This document shows positions 1 to 10,421 of a stretch of DNA of 64,000 nucleotides, one piece after another. A program made the translations under genes and the position numbers. Origin of the DNA: Aphidius gifuensis (lineage: Eukaryota; Arthropoda; Insecta; Hymenoptera; Braconidae); assembly GCF_014905175.1 (NCBI RefSeq), contig NC_057788.1, positions 30,660,154-30,724,153 of the forward strand, written 5' to 3'. Every line of letters starts with the position of its first letter. Positions within the stretch are counted from its first letter, which is position 1. A model generated the notes under the pieces. It did no database searches. It was not told the origin of the DNA and worked only from the letters and a program-made list of their open reading frames with translations.

Positions 1-3000
1 CAATCTCAATCTTTTATAGTAGCCAGTATGGGTCTTCTTACATATCACAATTTCAAACCCAGTGGCTTCATAATCCAACAGTAAAATACCATCATGAATA
101 TTGCGTTACAAAAAAGAAAAATAAAGAGTTATCTGTATATACATTTTCATTGTGCATTTATAAACTCAACCAACAGGAGGACACATTTATTTTATTATAT
201 ATTCATTTCCTTTTATTTTTAAACTTATATAAATTTTTTTTATTAATTTTTTTATCATCATTCCAGAAAGCAGTTTGCATTTGTCTTCAGTAAATAGCGA
301 CCACACGTTTCATCGGTCATCTCGCATGTCAAGTTTCTTGGCATTTTCAAAATGTCCACCTTCTTCATATTTCTTTCACACACACACAAACACACATGTT
401 TAAAAATATATTACGAGAATAAAATGAACAAAGTATTATTCCTTCAAGCAAAAAACATAATGTCAATCTTTAAGTTTGCAAATTTTTTTAAAAAATAAAT
501 AAAATAAATAATCTATAGCCATGAATATATATATGAGATAAAATATATAAAGTACATCATATTTGATCGTAAATAATAATACTTGTGAATCAATAATATG
601 TTGATGTACATCCTTGTTATTCAATTTGTTGTATTCAACACGATTTATGTGCCTACGGGGTGACTTAACTTCACGACTATCAAATCTTTGAAACGTTTAT
701 CATCTTATCTCCACATGCGTTTTTCGTTGAATTAAATTTATATATTTATTTATATATTTTTTTATATTTAATGTTATTATTTGTTTTTTAGTTTTTTCAT
801 TTTTTTTTTTTTTTATATATTTTATAACGGTTATACCGTTAGAGTATGTTGATATTGTTGATGCAAAGTTTGCTTAAAATAAATAGAAAATAATATATAT
901 ATATTTGTTTAAAAAAAATAAGTAAGAAAAGAATTACTATGCCAAAAGGGGAATAGAGAAGATAGCAAGTAACGATGCTTGAAGAGACTCGCGTAATTTA
1001 CTTGTCCAGGCCAGCGGCAATGTCTTGTTAACTTGCGATCAAGAATTAAGGAGATCGATAGATCTCTGGCGCTCACATACGCTTGAATCACGAGACGATA
1101 AATGAACATAATGAAAAAAAAAAAAAACGAGAAAATTGTTTAGATGATAAACAGAAAGAAGAAGAATATATTTTTGCAATCTTTTCACTATACGTAGGAC
1201 AAAATATATCTATACATTATTTTATTTTCTCAATTAAAATTTGTTTTTCTTTTTCCTCGGTCATATAAGGATATAAATATATATTCACACGTTACATGGG
1301 CTTAATTGGTATGTAGATAAATTATTTATTTACATTCAAAATTGTCAAATATTTAAATGATAATTTAAATTGCAAAAAGTTTCTTAGTAATTTTGGTTTT
1401 TATTATTTATTTCATCAATTAAAAAGCTCAAAATTTTGTCGTTTAAATTACGTTAGAAATTATCATTAATAAAACAATTAAAAAATTCATATTAATTATT
1501 TTTTTTTTATGAAATTAAAGTAGTGCTAATTTTTAGAAAAAATAATATATCTAAAAAATAAATAACACTTTAAAATTAAGAATAAAAAAAAAGCAAAAAA
1601 AAAGATGATGAATTGGAGTAAAGATGAGTATAGTAAAATGAATATGTAAATTTCAATTGTAATGTATTACATTGAAACGAGTTATTTTATCACCTGTACT
1701 GAGCATGAGTGGCAGAATAAATTAACAATATTCATGTTGGGTCAATTTATCCATCAATATTAATACATAATTAATTAGCAATACGATTAGCATCGTAAAC
1801 TGTCTAATTTTGACATTTATAATATTTTATTGTTATATATTTTTCAAGTAAATAAACCAATTGACCGCAGTAATAATAATAATATTATTTGAAAAAAAAA
1901 AAAATAATAATAAATAGACACGAAGAGATAAAAGATAGGTACGTGTATCGTAATCAATTGCGCTTGGTTGAACAGTTTGATTGATACACACACACATTTT
2001 AAAATGAATACAAGTTGAATTATAAAATAAAACTATATAGATGCTTCACCAAGCGACCAATGATTTATTTCATATAGGTTACAGGTCGATTGGCACTTGC
2101 AATTATCATACGACAGACTATTAAAATTACGAACTTGTGCTTTAACACCCTACCATCAATAATATTTAATTACATGAATTTTCATGGTCATGACCGTAAC
2201 TATACACAAGGTCAAGAGAGTAGAAAAATTAATTTTGTATTTTTTTTTAAATATATAAATAATAACAACAACAACAATTTATCTAGTGAGTACTAATTAT
2301 TTTTTTTGAATAAGAGTCAAAAGGTTAAAAACTCACCGTCTTTCTGATGACTTCCATGTGCTCCGGTAATTTCTTGAATTATTTTTACCATGAAGAATTA
2401 TTTGCTGCTTTTTTTTTTCAACCCTTGTATATACATGAAATTATGACAAGCATGACAAAATTTATTTCGTCACGCTGAGATCAAATTGTGACAAGATAAG
2501 CCAATAATTTTTTTTTACACTTGAATAATTTTATTCGTTTTATGTTAATTAATTGAAGCTGAAACAAAAAAAAACGAAAAAATTATTATATAAAGTTATT
2601 TACATAGAGAATTAATAATGAAATCAATAATGTTAAATTAAATTAGATGAGCTTTATTGTTTTATTATGGTAAATCAAAGATATATCAGTGTAATTTTCT
2701 TTTTTTTTAAATTATAAAATTAAAATAAGGTGGCAAGAGATAGAAAGAGAGGTGAGGATATGAATGGATAAAAATAAAATAAATAAATAATAATAAAAAT
2801 AGGGGGATAAGTTGGTTAAGGGTACACAAGAGTTTAAAGTGCTTGTGTAGAAACAGAAATAAATTACTCGAAGAAGAATAAGAGAAGAGAGAAAGAGGTG
2901 CATATTTAATTCGAGCAATTAATGCCGTCTTGTAAAACACGCCACCTTGGGATAAATTGGGCGGGGGTTTGTTTTACCGCCCCTCTTGTTCTTCTTTTGC

Positions 3001-5100
3001 TTAGTCCTCCTACCCTTAAACCCTACAATCTAACAACTACTTTTTACTACAAACTACACCCCCCTCTTAAACCCCTATACCATCTTTCTAGTAATGAGTC
3101 CGATAAATCAACTACCACCGCGCTTGAAAACTTGAAATAACTTTGAGACTAGTAAGTTTTCTTCGCCCTAACTTTGATATCTTTCTCGCTCTTTGTATTT
3201 TTTTTTTTTTTTTGGCTGCTCTTATTCATTTTCATCTCGAAGACAATCATGGGAAAAAGCTTTTTCGAAACACTTGGAATATATTGAACCCTTTTCTTAT
3301 TATTTTCAACTTTTTAAATTAACATCATTTGTAGTAAAAAAAAATATATCAGTTTTAAAAATAACTGTCTTTTTAATTTTTTATATTTAAATTATTAATT
3401 TGTCAAAGCTTTTTTTATTTTTTTTTTTTTTTGTTAATCGGGAGATCCTTGGATCCTTAAGTTTGGGGATTGATGTCAAGCAGTGGACCATTTGTGTGAA
3501 TAAAAAAATAAATACCACAGATTGCCCTACTTAATCCCCGAGTATTAAACAGAGGGCTTCCGCGAGTTAATACGGCCTGTGATGTTCTTGTTTTATTTTT
3601 TTTTTTTCATTGAGCTTTTGGGCATTCATTAAAAGCTCGACAACGCATTTGTTCGCGACACTCCCCAATTTTTTCAATTAAATTGCGTAACAAATGAGGC
3701 AACACTTAAACAATTAAATTCCTTGCCTTTTATTTTTTTGATTGATAACACCGAAACAAGATAAAAAAAAGAACATTATGTTTTTTTTTTTCCAAGACAC
3801 ATTTTTGTGGTTGGCTCATCCATCTGCAACAAAATAAAAAAAATAGAAATAATTTAGACATGTAATTTATTTTTTAAATAAATAGACAATAGTTTTTAAG
3901 TTTAAATTTTTTTTTAAAATATTGATCTAGTTAACTAATGCTTTGCTTACAAGTGAAACATAACCAGGCTTATTAAAATTACAGTAGAAGAAAGGGTCAG
4001 AGAGAAGTGAGTCCGGTCAACCACATTCCCATCCAGGGACGAACCACACTGACGTTATATATGTATATAGATATGCATACAATTTCAAGACACTAGAAAC
4101 AAGACTATCTAGTCAAGTCTATACTCTATGTATATATATTATAATATACAACAACCAACCGAGAAATGAGAGACAACGCATAAGGGGCCAAGTCGTATGA
4201 GTGGTTTATACGAATACCTCGGGACCTTGACCACCGGGAATTACTCCAGAGGAAGAAGGTCCTCGTAGACACTCATAGACCGCGACTTGTATATTCAAGA
4301 TAGTTTTATACTTATCACACTATCTTGTATACAACTGGCATTTTAAACCGACTCACAAAAACAAACCACTATGGTCATGGACTACATTCTGACTTGTGTT
4401 ATTGCTTTGGTATATAATTCCCTTGGTCTTGGACATGTGCACAAAATACAAATACTGCAAATATATTTATTTAATTTTCGAATTTAATAATTAATATTAT
4501 TTATTATATTTTAATTTAATTTGCAAGCCATATGTAAATTTATTTCATATCAAAAACTGCCATCAATATAAATTTGAACATGAAATATATAATTTACAGA
4601 CTAGTCAATTTTTTTTTATTTTTTTCGTATGACAAAGATCTATCTTTAAACAAGTACGTCTTCTTTGTAATTAAAGTTGTAACTAATGAAGCTTCCCATT
4701 ACGGTTTATGTTATACATTTATAAAATGTTATTCTTCAGTAGCAATGAATTGAATAACTATGTACACATATATTTACAAGATACACTCTTTCATCTCGAT
4801 TGTCACGATCCACTTATTTCAGTTAAATCATTAGTATATACTCGACATCATTAAAAATATAATACCTATTTATTTGTCTATCAATTTATTGATTAATCTA
4901 AATTTTTTTTATTCAAATCTAAATGGAACATCATGGTGACTCAAATAAAAACAATAGAAAAATAATTGTATACATAATCAATTATTTATTCATTCATTTT
5001 CAATTGATATTTATTTATTTATAATTACGATATGAATATTGTTTTTAAAATAAAAAATGATAACACTTGTTTTTTTTAATAGTTTATTAATTAATTTTTC
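1..5100. other. Gene-poor AT-rich intergenic region
   Basis: I see no supportable gene here. Open frames on both strands are short and made of homopolymer runs (poly-T becoming Phe, poly-A becoming Lys). There is an isolated GC-box-like element (GGGCGGGGG) near 2960, and a more mixed-composition stretch at about 3990-4300 without an open frame. A 7-base inverted pair (GGGGATT / AATCCCC) lies near 3465 and 3530. The stretch could be the intergenic side of the gene at 5.1 kb or an intron of a gene outside the window. Confidence 0.6.
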
Positions 5101-5111
5101 AATAAATAATA

Positions 5112-5117
5112 TTTATT
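5112..5117 (-). terminator. Poly(A) signal of the secreted Cys-module gene
   Basis: On the minus strand AATAAA lies about 30 bases after the stop codon that ends at 5147. A second A/T-rich run follows. This is a typical insect 3' end with a short 3' UTR. Confidence 0.5.
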
Positions 5118-5146
5118 TTTGTCTTGGAATTTAAATGTAATTGATT

Positions 5147-6699
5147 TTATTGTGATGAATCTTCACATTTATCAGATGTTTGAGATAAAATACACTTATT
5201 AAATCCAACATACTCAGAAATAACTAATTTTTGAAATATTTTTAATTTATTTTCTAAACATTTATGCATTGATAATTTGAGTTCATTATTTTTTTCTTCC
5301 ATAGTATTTTGAGTATTGTTATAAAGCTGTTTTTGCTCTTCTGTTTTATCTGTATTATCAATGCATTTTAAAATTGATTCTATCGTTGGATCGTTTTCAT
5401 AGCAATTTTTAAATGATGATTTTAAATTTTCATCGTTCTGTATTTCGAAAAATTTAATAATATTTATTAGATAATTTTTTATGTATAATATAATCGAGAT
5501 AAAAAAAAATACTTACTAATAATTGCATGTTGATAAAATCGTCAAAATGTAAAGATGCATTTTTAAAACATTCATCAAGTTCATTTACAATATTTTCATT
5601 TGCATTATTTATTTTTTTTTCCGATTTTTCTAAACAACAGGTTCCATTTTTTCCATCACTTTCCATTGCATGAACAATCTCACGAAAATTACTAATAGCT
5701 TTTGTCGTAATTTTATTTGTTGTGTCGTATTTTGTTGATCTTAATTTTGGTATTTTTGATTTCCAAATATCATGTAAATCAGCAAGATCTCTTTTTTCTT
5801 TTAAAGCTTCTAACGTTATGTAGCTATTCTATTTTGCAATAATAATAAATTAAATTTATAGAATAAAAAAGTAATTATTAATCTAAAATTTACTTACAGG
5901 TTCTTCTGAATTTGGATCATACGAAATTATTTTTTGTTTAGGACACAAAGTAATTTTAAATAATGCGTCATTAATAGTATTATTTATTTCAACTGCTGTA
6001 TTTTCCACGCAGTTGTTCAAATTAATCATTGCAGATTCATTATTTTTTTTGAGTGAATCAATTATGTCGTTGTACGTTTGAGAAATTATTTCATCTCTTG
6101 GATAAGTATCTATACAATTTTTAATTTTACTGTAACTCAATACTCGATTGAAGCAGTTGATAAAAATTGACTGTGTTTCGCTCGACTAGATAAAAAAAAT
6201 TATCCCTCATTAAATTTCTCAAATAATTAATTAATAAATATAAATCTTTACCCAAATTTTCGAATACAGAGAATTTCCAATTGAAGTTTTTTCTTTTTCT
6301 AAGCATTCATTGTTTTTATTCATGCCATAAATCAATCCTTCGACCATTTGATTTTTTAATTTTTCAACACACATGTCATTTCCGGATAATGGATTATTAT
6401 TTAATTTACTATTACTTGAAAATACATGCTCATATAATTTTGTAAAATATCTTGTTTGTTGTATTGTTATTTTTTCTAATGTTTTCGATTCCGCTTCGTA
6501 GAAATTCGACAAAGTTAGACTGTCAAATTCACCTGACAATTCATCTGAACGTCGATTACGTTTATGAATTAATGCATTTACCTATTTAATAATTTTTTTG
6601 GTTTATATTTTATATTGTTTTTAAATTAATTTTTAATTAAATACATACCGTACTACTTAAAATTACAAGACAAATTAATATTTTAATAACCCCTTTCAT
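5147..6699 (-). CDS. Secreted duplicated Cys-module protein, 5 exons
   Basis: Five exons join in one frame: 6699-6649, 6581-6252, 6185-5898, 5828-5517 and 5437-5147. All four introns (67, 66, 69 and 79 bases) are phase 0 with GT..AG ends. The product is 423 residues. Residues 1-20 form a signal peptide ending in Val-Asn-Ala, and RNRR a few residues later is a furin-type motif, so the protein is probably secreted and trimmed. The rest is hydrophilic, rich in Asn/Lys/Glu and probably helical. Exons 3 and 5 share exactly C-x12-C-x34-C-x21-C. Exons 2 and 4 share C-x21-C followed by exactly 17 residues to the exon end. Exons 2+3 and 4+5 are therefore two copies of one module of about 200 residues, and exon 4 has one extra adjacent Cys. 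Several Asn-glycosylation sequons occur (NNT). I do not recognise the family with certainty; a TsetseEP/DUF725-like insect secreted helical family, or a venom or gut protein, is possible. The exon structure is strongly supported, the function is not. Confidence 0.85.
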
Positions 6700-6750
6700 T
6701 TTTAGTTTTATTTTCTTTCAAAATAAATTTGAAAAAAGAAACGAAAAATC

Positions 6751-6781
6751 CAGTGATAAATAAGGTCAAAAAATATTTATA
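6751..6781 (-). promoter_or_regulatory. Core promoter of the Cys-module gene
   Basis: On the minus strand TATAAATA (6781-6774) lies about 27 bases before an initiator-like TCACTG (6756-6751). The predicted start site is near 6754, giving a 5' UTR of about 55 bases before the ATG at 6699. The spacing suits a TATA/Inr promoter, but A/T-rich sequence gives TATA matches by chance. Confidence 0.45.
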
Positions 6782-6799
6782 TAATATCGATAAATTTTA

Positions 6800-8080
6800 C
6801 CGAAAAATAGAAATTTATTTCTCAACTGATTTTTTATTTTTGATGTAGTCTTTTATATAACATAATAACACAGTTGTATAATTTAAAAATTAATATTTTT
6901 CTAAAAAAAGCTGAGATTATTGACATAATGATAAAAATAAAATTCAGGTCTTTGAATATTTTATTGATGAATTTAATTAATAATTATTAAACAAATAAAT
7001 TCGACATATTATTTAAGTCATCCGAACAAAGTAAATAACTATTTTTCCTTTAACTAAATATGTTAATGAAAAAAAATTAAATCACAACTGTTTTAAAGAT
7101 TTATAATTAAAAAATTTGCCTTATTATGTCACAATATTTGTCGTAAAATTATGTAAAAATCATTGACCTAATTACTCGAAAATTTTGAGTTCCAAAAATA
7201 ATTTAATAAATGATTTGTTGTTAAATTTTTTACTCATTTAATATGACATATAAAATTAATGGCAAATGAGAAAGATATTAAAGTAGAACTCGTTAACACC
7301 TATTTAGACAAATCACTCGATTTTCTTGGACAATTTTCTCGTGGCACGTCCAACAAATAAGGAGAGGCAATGTATCACCCGAGGGAAACGACAAGACAAG
7401 GTAACAACAAGAATAAAAATAGAAAAAAAGAGAAAATGAGATACGAGAAAATAGAATTGAGCTTTTCTAGCTGAAACAAGTTGAGAAAAGATGTAGAAGG
7501 CTAGATGGTTTATTGCCTGTTGGTAATGATGAAACAGATGGCTTTCTATACAATACGACTATACGAGATTCTAGAAATTAGGAAAAAAAATTAGATGGTT
7601 TACACAATTGGATAAATAATGTGAATATAGTCAGCTCAATGGTGATGAAGTATACAACAATATTATTAACAAAGACATGTACTATATCAAATTAATTATA
7701 ATAATTTTTCAGTCTATGATTTTAATAATTTAATTAATTTTTGAAGAATTGAGTTATTTATTTATTTTTTTCTTTTAATTCATGATGATTAAAAAAAAAG
7801 ATAATAATTATTTTTAAATATATTATTTTGCAATTTTATAAATTATAGAAATAGTTGATTGTTGTTAAATTGACGACGTGGAATTGTTTATTGTTTGTTT
7901 GGCTTTTAAATTGCCCAACATTAAAGAGCGATAAGTAAAATGATGTCCTTGAAATTATCAAAAGGAAAAATATAGATAAAAAATTGACGAGGTGAAATGT
8001 TTATTAGTTTTTATTTTTCATTCGTATAAAAATTATTGTACGGTAAATAAATGATTAAATTTGTTGAAAAATCTAAAAAG
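6800..8080. other. Intergenic region between two secreted-protein loci
   Basis: AT-rich sequence with no open frame of coding character. The strands diverge here: the Cys-module gene reads leftward and the small peptide at 8.2 kb reads rightward. The phrase TAGATGGTTTA occurs at about 7502 and again near 7593 as a short direct repeat. Confidence 0.5.
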
Positions 8081-8217
8081 TAAGTGTATTTTTAAGTTAA
8101 AATTTGGAAAGATATATTTATTTTTTAATTTGTATAGTAAATTAAAAAAATACCAGTGATAAATCAAAATTAAAATAATAATTGATTGTTATTTTTATAT
8201 TTTAGAATATTATTATC

Positions 8218-8334
8218 ATGTTGACAATGATTATTTTAAGCATGATGTCATTTCTCCAATGGTGTCTTGAAATAAAAGCTGATTCTGAAGAAGTTGAAGG
8301 AACAAATTCAAAGCCTTGGGATTTACAATCATAA
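8218..8334 (+). CDS. Small secreted peptide (38 aa)
   Basis: The ORF has 38 codons. Residues 1-21 are a hydrophobic Met/Ile/Leu-rich signal sequence with a plausible cleavage after Ile-Lys-Ala. The predicted mature peptide is 17 residues, acidic (DSEEVEGTNSKPWDLQS) and has no Cys. A good 3' splice site (T-rich tract then TTTAG, 8204-8205) lies 12 bases before the ATG, and a GTAAGT donor lies near 8081, suggesting an untranslated upstream exon. AATAAA occurs near 8411. It starts about 1.5 kb from the Cys-module gene, in divergent orientation. The short length makes chance possible, but the signal peptide, cleavage site, flanking acceptor and poly(A) signal agree. It could be a venom peptide, neuropeptide-like or immune peptide; none is established. 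Confidence 0.5.
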   Translation: MLTMIILSMMSFLQWCLEIKADSEEVEGTNSKPWDLQS

Positions 8335-8414
8335 GATTAAAAAAAATATATATTTTTTTCTTTTCTTTTATCTAACTTTGTTTTCAATTAAAATAATAAT
8401 TATCATAATGAATA

Positions 8415-9400
8415 AACACATCGATATTTCAGTTAACAAACTGCTTCAAGATTCTCTCCAAACTTTCGACTATCTTGTAATTTTTTTTTTTTTTCTATTT
8501 ATGGACATTGTACACGCAATAAATCGCACACGCAGTTGATTATATATTATTTGCGTGATATTACATTGTCATTCACGCGATACCCATTGTAACAATGAAA
8601 AAAAAAAATAAGATGTATCAAATAAATCAAGAAACATGTGTTTAAAATTTAAATAAAAAATACTCAAAAAAAAATTAATTAAAATTATTTAAAACTCCCC
8701 TGACAAATCAATTTTAACTATAATTTTTCATTTTAATTTCCAACTAAATGTCTTTCTATATTAAAAAATAAATAACTGATAAGAAAAAAAAAAATAAATT
8801 AATAAATAAAAGATAACACTACTAACGAAGTAAAAATAAGAAAATAAATATAAAAAAAATTTAAATATCATCCTCTATCTTTTAAAAATAGATAAAAAAA
8901 AATATTGCTGTTAAATTCATTGATGCATAAAAGAAAAATGAAAATTAGAGACACTTTGTACAGAAATAAAAGATAGTATTCAGAAACCCGGACATCGTAA
9001 TATAGTGCTGCACACATGTTTTCATGCTGGAATATTATCTTTTTTTTTTTATTCTATTTTTTGTTATTTTATTAATTTTTTTATTATTATTATTTATTAT
9101 CTTTGTCTATCGTGGTATTCTTAGTACCGTTTTCAAGTCACATAAGGCCATACCGATAAGACTATGATTTTTGCAAATAAAAACCGGCTTCTTGGTTGAG
9201 TATCGTCACGCCTTACTATTTCAGTTCACCTGGATCGTTCATTATCAAAGATTCTCTGAGTCATCTCGACAACACTTTATGTATACCATACTACACACTC
9301 ATTTTATCATTTTAAAAATTATATTTATATGTATGTCTAAATCATATTAATATTTTCTAATATTAATATCCAATTATTTTTATTAAATATTTTCTTTTTG
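8415..9400. other. AT-rich intergenic sequence
   Basis: Nothing coding is visible. The sequence consists of A/T homopolymers and short mixed segments, e.g. around 9120-9280. The reading frames are interrupted. Confidence 0.5.
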
Positions 9401-9406
9401 AAATGA

Positions 9407-9766
9407 AACAGATTGGAATTTCGACTATTTATTTCGAAAAATATAATAATGGAAAAAAAATAAAAATAATTGAAATTAATTTCTGAAACTTTCACGATAA
9501 TAATATTTGGGTGTTGTCTAAATACTAGAAGAAAAAATTCATGAAATTTATGCTTAGAAATATTTTTTTTTCAAGTGGGATCAATCGTCGAAAATCGAAA
9601 TTATGAAAATTTCTCTATTCATTTCGAAAAATATAAAAATGAAAAAAAGAAAATACAAATAATTGAAATTAAATTTTAAAACTTTTCAGAATAATTATAT
9701 TTAGATCTTGCTTAAATTATAAAAGCATAACTTCATGAAATTTTAAGTTAAAAATATTTTTTTTTC
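9407..9766 (+). repeat. Dispersed repeat, two tandem units
   Basis: Two diverged units of about 165-170 bases lie head to tail (about 9407-9571 and 9597-9766). Shared landmarks in order are ATTTCGAAAAATATAA, an A-rich tract, AATAATTGAAATTAA, ACTTT, TATTT(A/G)G, TTCATGAAATTT and AAATATTTTTTTT. The same order of landmarks occurs in reverse orientation near 30.05-30.30 kb, so this is a dispersed family. No ORF, terminal inverted repeat or target-site duplication could be defined by eye. Confidence 0.6.
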
Positions 9767-10393
9767 GAAAAAAAAAATAAAAATAGTCGCGAAATTAAAT
9801 TTTTAAATTGAAATAGAAAAAAAAAATTTACACTTATTTAATCATTTTAAAATGAAATGTATTTTTATATCTAAATTGAATAAATAAATATTATTAATAT
9901 TCAATAATTTGTTCAATCAGATGTTGAAGAATTTGATAGAAAAAAAAAAAAGGAAAAACATTTTATTTCTACTGCGAATGTATTTTTTTATTTTTTTTTT
10001 TTTCGAGAATGTAAGTGGAGATAGTGGATGAATACAAACCACAGTGATATGGTTGGTATATAGTATATAGTATAGCAACTGAGGAAGTCAAATAGAAATA
10101 TATTGGTACGTGTGTGGATCAAACTGATGGTTTGGTATGGATGGCAATGCCCAAGCACGTAATGCGAACACACTGAAGAGTATCAAGCGTACATGGAATG
10201 GCAAGCCTTACGTTCCAACAGTAACGAAGCATTCAATACGATATATACACTCATGATCCCGATATGACCTGTATCAACTTGACTATATTTGTATGTGTAT
10301 GTTTGTGTATTAAATTGATGCAAAATATTTTTAAATTTGACATATAACTGTCAATTTATATACTTTATAATTTTATAAATATTTTTTAAATTG

Positions 10394-10421
10394 ATTAATA
10401 ATATTAATTAATATTATTAAT
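10394..10421. repeat. Perfect 28-bp AT palindrome
   Basis: ATTAATAATATTAA is followed directly by its exact reverse complement, giving a 28-base palindrome with no spacer inside an almost pure A/T block. Chance palindromes are common in such sequence, but a perfect one of this length is notable. It could extrude as a cruciform or bind homeodomain-type factors through its ATTA cores. Confidence 0.7.

Noticed and set aside
2922..3140. 72-codon plus-strand frame with a hydrophobic stretch (LVLLLLSPP)
   Set aside because: It lies in a pyrimidine-rich patch, has no signal-peptide layout (hydrophobic part too late), no promoter or splice context, and no recognisable motif.
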